From Kiloniellales bacterium (GTDB lineage: Bacteria > Pseudomonadota > Alphaproteobacteria > Kiloniellales > JAKSBE01), in assembly GCA_022361275.1 (NCBI GenBank), contig JAKSBE010000089.1:1-44629 (forward strand): DNA of 44,629 nt, read 5' to 3'. Shown here piece by piece: positions 38,992 to 44,629 of the stretch. The notes under the pieces are model-generated. The model did no database searches and was not told the origin of the DNA. It worked only from the letters and a program-made list of their open reading frames with translations. The translations under genes were made by a program, and so were the position numbers. Numbering within the stretch: position 1 is the first letter of the stretch; each line of letters starts with the position of its first letter.

Positions 38992-41790
38992 ATGGTCGAG
39001 ATCGGCCGGACCGCGCTCTTCGGCAAGCTGAACCCGCTAGCCTACAAGTCGATCGAAAGCGCCACGGTCTTCTGCAAGCTGCGGGGCAACCCCTACGTCG
39101 AGCTGGTTCACTGGATCCATCAGATCCTGCAGCTCCAGGATTCCGACCTTCATCGGATCCTCCGCCACTTCGATCTGAACCCCGCGCGCCTGGCCGAGGA
39201 CGTGACGACCGGCCTCGACAAGCTGCCGCGCGGCGCCACCTCGATCTCGGACCTCTCCGCCCATGTCGAAGAGGCCGTGGAGCGGGGCTGGGTCTACGGC
39301 ACCCTGCTGTTCCAGGAGGCTCAAGTCCGCACGGCCTTCCTGGTCTTCGGCGTCCTGAAGACCGCCGGTCTTCGCAATGCCCTGTTCAGCATCTCCTCGG
39401 AGTTCGAGAAGGTCCAGCCGGACGTGCTGGCCCAGCGCTTCGGCGAACTGCTCGAGGGCTCTCCGGAATCCGCCATGGCGGCGACCGACGGCTTCCAGCT
39501 CGACGCCGGCGCCGGGGGCGAGGCCGCCGGCGGCGCCGGGATGGCGCCGGCCCAGCTCGGCAAGCAGGAGGCGCTGCGGCGTTTCTCCGTCGACCTCACG
39601 GAAAAGGCCCGCCTCGGCAAGATCGACCCGGTGATCGGGCGCGACCGCGAGATCCGGCAGATCATCGACATCCTGATGCGCCGCCGGCAGAACAACCCGA
39701 TCCTGACCGGCGAGGCTGGGGTCGGCAAGACGGCCGTGGTCGAGGGCTTCGCGCTGCGTCTGGCCAGCGGCGACGTGCCGCCGCCCCTGCGCGAGGTCAC
39801 CTTGCGCATGCTGGACGTCGGCCTGCTCCAGGCCGGGGCCTCCATGAAGGGTGAGTTCGAGAACCGGCTGCGCCAGGTGATCGACGAGGTCCAGGCCTCG
39901 CCCAAGCCGGTCGTGCTCTTCATCGACGAGGCGCACACCCTGGTCGGCGCGGGCGGCGCTGCGGGCACCGGGGACGCGGCCAACCTGCTGAAGCCGGCGC
40001 TGGCCCGCGGCACGCTGCGCACCGTGGCCGCCACGACCTGGTCCGAATACAAGAAGTACATCGAGAAGGACCCCGCGCTGACCCGGCGCTTCCAGGCGGT
40101 CCAGGTCAGCGAGCCGGGCGAGGAAAAGGCGATCCTGATGATGCGCGGCATCGCCTTCGTCATGGAGCAGCACCACCGGGTACAGATCCTCGACGAGGCC
40201 CTCGAGGCCGCGGTCAAGCTGTCCCACCGCTATATCGCCGAGCGCCAGCTGCCGGACAAGGCGGTCAGCCTGCTGGATACCGCAAGCGCCCGGGTCGCGG
40301 TCAGCCAGCACGCCGTGCCCGCCGCCGTCGAGGACTGTCTCCGGGAGATCCAGTCCCTGGAGACGGAGCTGGAGATCATCGGCCGGGAGAAGGCGATCGG
40401 CATCGAGGTCGGCGCGCGCGAGGACGCGGCGACGGCCCTGCTGACGGCGGCGCGCGAGCGGCTGGCGGCGCTTGAAGACCGCTGGGAGAAAGAGAAGGAG
40501 CTGGTCGCTGGCATCCTGGAGCTTCGCGCCAAGCTTCGGCGCGACCTTGGTACGATCGAAGGCGGCGCAACAGACGGAGACGAGACCGACGGCGCCGGGA
40601 CGGAGCGCGCCGAGGCCGAAGAGAAAGAAAGAGGGGCGGAGGGCGACGCGGCGGCGGCGGCCGAGGACGGCGCGGCCGAGCCGGAGATGACGGCGGCCGA
40701 GCGCGAGGCCTGCCTCGCGCAGCTGAAGGATATGCAGGACGCGCTCGCGGCCTTTCAGGGCGAGACGCCGCTCATCCTGCCCAGCGTCGACGAGCAGGCC
40801 GTCGCCTCGGTGGTCGGCGACTGGACCGGCATCCCGGTGGGCCGCATGGTCCGGAACGAGGTCGAGGCCGTCATGAGCCTGGCCGACAGCATGGGCCAGC
40901 GGGTGATCGGCCAGCGTCACGCCCTGGAGAGCGTGGCCAAGCGGGTCCAGACCTCTCGGGCCGGCCTGGACCACCCCGGCCGGCCGATCGGGGTCTTCAT
41001 GCTCTGCGGGCCGAGCGGCGTCGGCAAGACCGAGACCGCGCTGGCCTTGGCGGAGGCCCTCTACGGCGGCGAGCAGAACGTCATCACCATCAACATGAGC
41101 GAGTTCCAGGAGTCCCACACGGTCTCGACCCTGAAAGGCGCGCCGCCGGGCTACGTCGGCTACGGGGAGGGCGGCGTGCTGACCGAGGCGGTTCGGCGCC
41201 GGCCCTACAGCGTGGTCCTGCTCGACGAGGTCGAGAAGGCCCATCCGGACGTCCACGAGATCTTCTTCCAGGTCTTCGACAAGGGGATGATGGAAGACGG
41301 CGAGGGGCAGCTCATCGACTTCAAGAACACGCTGATCCTGCTGACCTCGAACGTCGGCACCGACCTGATCGTGAACATGTGCCGGGACCCCGAGCTGAAG
41401 CCGGATCCCGAGGGGCTGACGCGGGCCCTCAAGGAGCCCTTGAACAAGGTCTTTCCGGCCGCCCTGCTCGGCCGCTTGATCGTCATTCCCTACTATCCGC
41501 TGAGCGACGAGACCATGGCCAGCATCATCAAGCTGCAGCTCGGCCGGATCGAGGCGCGGATCGCCGCCAACTACGAGCTGCCGTTCAGCTACGACGACGA
41601 CGTGATCCAGCAGATCGCCAAGCGCTGCACGGAGGTGGAGAGCGGGGGGCGGATGATCGACGCGATTCTGACCAACACCATCTTGCCGAGCATCAGCCAG
41701 GCCTTCCTGACGCGCATGCTGGAAGGCGGCAGCCTCGGGCGGGTGCATGTCGGCGTCGCGGACGGCGACTTCGCCTACGCCTTCGACTGA
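38992..41790 (+). CDS. tssH: T6SS sheath-recycling ATPase TssH (ClpV)
   Basis: A 932-residue ClpV AAA+ protein with the N-domain (VEIGRTALFGKLNPLAYKSI), a first Walker A loop GEAGVGKTA near 240 and a second GPSGVGKTE near 672. ClpV disassembles contracted TssBC sheaths. Between the middle coiled coil and the second ATPase domain, residues about 522-562 are an Ala/Glu/Asp/Gly-rich low-complexity insert not usual in the family. ATG 38992 gives the standard N-terminus; a TTG at 38950 would add 14 residues. It lies 97 bp after tssG. Confidence 0.96.
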   Translation: MVEIGRTALFGKLNPLAYKSIESATVFCKLRGNPYVELVHWIHQILQLQDSDLHRILRHFDLNPARLAEDVTTGLDKLPRGATSISDLSAHVEEAVERGWVYGTLLFQEAQVRTAFLVFGVLKTAGLRNALFSISSEFEKVQPDVLAQRFGELLEGSPESAMAATDGFQLDAGAGGEAAGGAGMAPAQLGKQEALRRFSVDLTEKARLGKIDPVIGRDREIRQIIDILMRRRQNNPILTGEAGVGKTAVVEGFALRLASGDVPPPLREVTLRMLDVGLLQAGASMKGEFENRLRQVIDEVQASPKPVVLFIDEAHTLVGAGGAAGTGDAANLLKPALARGTLRTVAATTWSEYKKYIEKDPALTRRFQAVQVSEPGEEKAILMMRGIAFVMEQHHRVQILDEALEAAVKLSHRYIAERQLPDKAVSLLDTASARVAVSQHAVPAAVEDCLREIQSLETELEIIGREKAIGIEVGAREDAATALLTAARERLAALEDRWEKEKELVAGILELRAKLRRDLGTIEGGATDGDETDGAGTERAEAEEKERGAEGDAAAAAEDGAAEPEMTAAEREACLAQLKDMQDALAAFQGETPLILPSVDEQAVASVVGDWTGIPVGRMVRNEVEAVMSLADSMGQRVIGQRHALESVAKRVQTSRAGLDHPGRPIGVFMLCGPSGVGKTETALALAEALYGGEQNVITINMSEFQESHTVSTLKGAPPGYVGYGEGGVLTEAVRRRPYSVVLLDEVEKAHPDVHEIFFQVFDKGMMEDGEGQLIDFKNTLILLTSNVGTDLIVNMCRDPELKPDPEGLTRALKEPLNKVFPAALLGRLIVIPYYPLSDETMASIIKLQLGRIEARIAANYELPFSYDDDVIQQIAKRCTEVESGGRMIDAILTNTILPSISQAFLTRMLEGGSLGRVHVGVADGDFAYAFD

Positions 41791-41800
41791 GGGGGCCAGG

Positions 41801-41824
41801 GCGCGTGAACGGGCGCGTGAACGG
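41801..41824. repeat. 12-bp tandem duplication after tssH
   Basis: GCGCGTGAACGG occurs twice back to back (41801-41812, 41813-41824) in the short gap between tssH and vgrG. Confidence 0.85.
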
Positions 41825-41967
41825 GGGTGCGAAGGGGTCTTGTGCGGGTGCGAGGTCTTGTCGACGGGGCGCCGTGCGGGGCTGTGGCAATTCTGTGATG
41901 GTCGAGACTCGCTAGGCAAGATCAGCGCTCTGAGATATGGTCCAGGAACAGGTCAGGGGAAGAAAAC

Positions 41968-43857
41968 ATGACGCCAAGACAAGAGTATCGGGGTGCTTCG
42001 GTCTCCAGTCCTCTTGGCGAGGACGTTCTGTTGTTCTGGCGCATGACCGCACGGGAAGAGGTCAGCCGCCTGTACGCGTTCGAGCTCGATCTCCTGAGCG
42101 AAAACCACGACCTTCGGCTCGAAGATCTGCTCGGACAGAACATGACGGTCCGCTTCGTCCTGCCGGAAGGGGACACGCGCTATTTCAACGGCTTCGTCGG
42201 CCGCTTCCGCTATGTCGGGACACAGCACCGCTTCGCCCACTACGTGGTGACGCTTTACCCCTGGTTGTGGCTTCTGACCCGGAGCGCGGACTGCCGGATC
42301 TTCCAGCACAAGACGGTGCCGGAGATCCTGAAGCAGGTCTTCGAGGACCACGGCTTCACCGACTTCGAGGAGAAGTACAGCGCCGGCTATCAGCCCCGCG
42401 AGTACTGCGTGCAGTACCGCGAGACCGACTTCGACTTCTGCAGCCGCCTCATGGAGCACGAGGGCATCTTCTATTACTTCCGCCACGAGAACGGCAAGCA
42501 CACGCTGGTGCTCGGCGACGATTCGACGCAGACCAACGAGACCGTGCCGAACTACGACGAGATCCCCTACTACCCGCTGACCGAGGGCGCGCGGCGGGAA
42601 CGCGACCACATCTACGACGTCTCGATGGGCCGCCAGGTGCAGCCGGGCCGCTACACCCTGCGCGACTTCGATTTCACCAAGCCGCGGGCGAACCTGGAAG
42701 CGCGCCGTTCCGATCCGCGCGAGCACCAGAAGGCCGACCTGGAAGTCTACGACTATCCCGGCAGCTACGTGGAGGCCGACCGGGGCAGCGACGTCGTGGG
42801 GCTGCGGCTGGAAGAGCTGCACAGCGAGTACGGCGACCTCAGCGGCAGCGGTGACATCGGCGGCCTGATGCCGGGCGCGGTCTTCCGGATGACGAACTGC
42901 ACCCGGGAGGAGCAGAACGCCGAGTTCTTCGCGGTGAAGACGGAACTGAAGCTGGAGGCCGACGGCTATGAGTCCGGCGCCGCCGCGGGCGGCGGATGGC
43001 GCTGTGCCTGCCGCTTCTCGGCCATCGACAGCCGCAGCCAGTTCCGGCCCGCGCGCTTGACCTCCAGGCCCTTCGTCCAGGGGCCCCAGACCGCGACCGT
43101 CGTCGGCCCGGCGGGCGAGGAGATCCACACCGACGAGTACGGCCGGATCAAGTGCCAGTTCCACTGGGACCGCGAGGGCAAGTCCGACGAGAACAGCTCC
43201 TGCTGGATCCGCGTCTCCTCGCCCTGGGCCGGCAAGAGCTGGGGCGGGATCTCGGTACCGCGCATCGGCCAGGAGGTGATCGTCGACTTCCTGGAGGGCA
43301 ATCCGGACCAGCCGATCGTCACCGGCCGCGTCTACAACGCCGACAACATGCCGCCCTACGGGCTGCCGGACCAGGCGATGCTCAGCGGCACGAAGTCGAA
43401 CAGCACCAAGGGCGGCGGCGGCTACAACGAATACGTCATGGACGACACCAAGGGCAACGAGCTGATCCGCGAGCACGCCCAGTTCGACAAGGACTCCACC
43501 ATCCAGAACGACCTGCGCGAGCACGTCCTCCACGACCGCAGCCGCGACGTTGCCAACAACGAGACCTATTCGATCGGGAACAATCAGACCGGATCGGTCG
43601 GCGGCAACAAGACGGTAAGCGTCGACAAGAACCTCTCGGAGACGGTCAAGGGCCAGCACAGCGAGTCCGTCACCAAGGCCTACGCGCTCGACGCCAAGAC
43701 GGTTCTGGTCACCGCCAAGGACGAGATCACGCTCAAGACCGGCATGGCCAGCATAAACATGAAGAAGAACGGCAGCATTACGATCAGCGGCACGCAGATC
43801 ACGGTGAAAGGGACGGGCAATGTCATCGTTAAAGGAAAGAAGGTCCTCGAAAACTGA
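41968..43857 (+). CDS. vgrG: T6SS spike protein VgrG (TssI)
   Basis: A 629-residue VgrG with the gp27-like N-terminal part (VSRLYAFELDLLSENHDLRL, TDFDFCSRLMEHEGIFYYFR) and the gp5 OB-fold (EYGRIKCQFHWDREGKSDEN, then SPWAGKSWGGISVPRIGQEV). The C-terminal beta-helix region (NNQTGSVGGNKTVSVDKNLS, then ITLKTGMASINMKKNGSITI) ends without an extra enzyme domain. It caps the Hcp tube and carries effectors. GGGGAAGAAAAC precedes the ATG. Confidence 0.96.
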   Translation: MTPRQEYRGASVSSPLGEDVLLFWRMTAREEVSRLYAFELDLLSENHDLRLEDLLGQNMTVRFVLPEGDTRYFNGFVGRFRYVGTQHRFAHYVVTLYPWLWLLTRSADCRIFQHKTVPEILKQVFEDHGFTDFEEKYSAGYQPREYCVQYRETDFDFCSRLMEHEGIFYYFRHENGKHTLVLGDDSTQTNETVPNYDEIPYYPLTEGARRERDHIYDVSMGRQVQPGRYTLRDFDFTKPRANLEARRSDPREHQKADLEVYDYPGSYVEADRGSDVVGLRLEELHSEYGDLSGSGDIGGLMPGAVFRMTNCTREEQNAEFFAVKTELKLEADGYESGAAAGGGWRCACRFSAIDSRSQFRPARLTSRPFVQGPQTATVVGPAGEEIHTDEYGRIKCQFHWDREGKSDENSSCWIRVSSPWAGKSWGGISVPRIGQEVIVDFLEGNPDQPIVTGRVYNADNMPPYGLPDQAMLSGTKSNSTKGGGGYNEYVMDDTKGNELIREHAQFDKDSTIQNDLREHVLHDRSRDVANNETYSIGNNQTGSVGGNKTVSVDKNLSETVKGQHSESVTKAYALDAKTVLVTAKDEITLKTGMASINMKKNGSITISGTQITVKGTGNVIVKGKKVLEN

Positions 43858-44320
43858 GGACCGGGCGGCCGGGGCGCCGCGCCTGCCGCAGGTCGTGATC
43901 GGCCGCCTGGTGGCGCTGGCGCCCGAAGGCACGCCGCAGGTCGACTTCCCCGGCAATCCGGAAGACGCGCCCCTGGCGGCCCTGAGCGCCGCGGCGATCG
44001 GGCCGGATGCGGTCGGCCAGGAGGTCGCCCTGCTCTTCGCCGACGGCGATCCGCGCCGGCCCTTCGTCGTCGGTCTGCTGCGGGAGCCGGCGCCCGCCGA
44101 GGCGGAGGCGGAGGTCGTCACCGGGCCGGGTAAGCCCACGGTCGCCCGGGTCGACGGCGAACAGGTCGTGATCGCCGCCGACAAGGAGATCGTCCTCAAG
44201 TGCGGCCGGGCCAGCATCACCCTGACCCGCGCCGGCAAGGTGCTGATCCGCGGCGCCTACCTGCTCAGCCGCTCCTCCGGCGTCAACCGCGTCAAGGGCG
44301 GTTCGGTCCAGATCAACTGA
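43820..44320 (+). CDS. DUF6484 protein, VgrG-associated
   Basis: A 166-residue protein matching DUF6484 proteins found between vgrG and DUF2169 genes. It has VVIGRLVALAPEGTPQVDFP, then VGQEVALLFADGDPRRPFVV and a C-terminal half with ASITLTRAGKVLIRGAYLLS and SSGVNRVKGGSVQIN. The C-terminal strands resemble the VgrG spike end, which suggests a role as spike adaptor for effector loading. It overlaps vgrG by 38 bp. Confidence 0.8.
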   Translation: MSSLKERRSSKTEDRAAGAPRLPQVVIGRLVALAPEGTPQVDFPGNPEDAPLAALSAAAIGPDAVGQEVALLFADGDPRRPFVVGLLREPAPAEAEAEVVTGPGKPTVARVDGEQVVIAADKEIVLKCGRASITLTRAGKVLIRGAYLLSRSSGVNRVKGGSVQIN

Positions 44321-44330
44321 CCGGCGGCCC

Positions 44331-44629
44331 ATGGATCTCCTCAACGCCACCGGCATGCAGGCCGGCTACACCCTCGGCGTTGAGCCGAGCGGCCGCGAGC
44401 ACCTCGTCGTGGCGGTGAAGGGCACCTTCGCCTTTCCCGGTCGGCCGCGGCTTCCACGCCGTCGTTGAGAAGGACTTCGTCGACGGCGCGCCGCTGCCCA
44501 ACACCGAGGCGGCGAAGCACCCGGTGACGGCGCCGGACAAGCCCTACGCGCCGATGTCCTTCGGGCCGGTCGGCCGCGGCTGGGAGCCGCGCTACAAGCT
44601 CGCCGGGACCTACGACGACGCCTGGCTGG
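44331..44629 (+). pseudogene. DUF2169 adaptor gene with internal deletion and frame change
   Basis: The ATG at 44331 opens MDLLNATGMQAGYTLGVEPS and continues HLVVAVKGTFAFPG, the standard DUF2169 start, but stops at TGA 44466-44468. From about 44436 the next frame encodes FPVGRGFHAVVEKDF, LPNTEAAKHPV and GPVGRGWEPRYKLAGTYDDA, which is the later part of the same family. Some 120-150 residues normally lying between are missing and the frames differ by one. DUF2169 proteins are T6SS effector adaptors. This looks like a deletion through the gene, or an assembly fault; the 3' end is beyond the window. Confidence 0.65.

Overview
The window comes from a GC-rich proteobacterium, most likely an alphaproteobacterium. 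The evidence is a NolW/RhcC1-like short secretin fragment, Tad-pilus-type secretin parts inside a type III secretion (T3SS) locus, and short hairpin repeats of a kind common in alphaproteobacterial genomes. A Rhodospirillales- or Hyphomicrobiales-like host fits, but genus cannot be set from this sequence. No tRNA, rRNA, transposase or CRISPR array was seen.

Layout. (1) 1-1400: accessory edge with an AbiE-like toxin/antitoxin pair (toxin cut by the window edge) and a decayed vapBC pair. (2) 1517-13941, minus strand: a compact T3SS operon in Ysc-like order, reading C1-G-(small secreted candidates)-I-J-K-L-N-O-Q-R-S-T-U, followed by an acidic putative secreted protein. (3) 14257-19084, plus strand: divergent operon E-F-D-X-Y-V with a hairpin after the needle gene. 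(4) 19229-24765: another acidic secreted-protein candidate, then a TadD-like TPR lipoprotein, a CpaD-like lipoprotein and a CpaC-type secretin with a long N-terminal extension. These appear to supply the outer-membrane ring of the T3SS. (5) 24766-30691: sparse region with an Ntox50-type polymorphic toxin, its immunity gene and a GHSEG hydrolase. (6) 30692-44629, plus strand: type VI secretion (T6SS) cluster tssA-B-C-hcp-tagJ-E-F-G-H-vgrG-DUF6484-DUF2169. The DUF2169 gene is internally deleted, and tssJ/K/L/M are not in the window.

How the parts fit. SctR/S/T/U/V form the export gate, SctN/L/O/Q/K the cytoplasmic ATPase and sorting platform, and SctD/J the inner-membrane rings. SctI and SctF form the rod and needle, and SctE/SctG are probable needle chaperones. 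The canonical secretin gene is reduced to an N-domain protein (SctC1), while a Tad-type secretin with TadD/CpaD partners sits in the same locus.

Three features stand out. The SctU autocleavage motif NPTH is replaced by TDGY, and no SctP ruler lies between SctO and SctQ, so the usual substrate-switch machinery looks altered. Secreted-protein candidates share very strong GGAGGGA ribosome sites, and some share an upstream two-box motif. Short perfect tandem duplications (9-28 bp) recur throughout the window.
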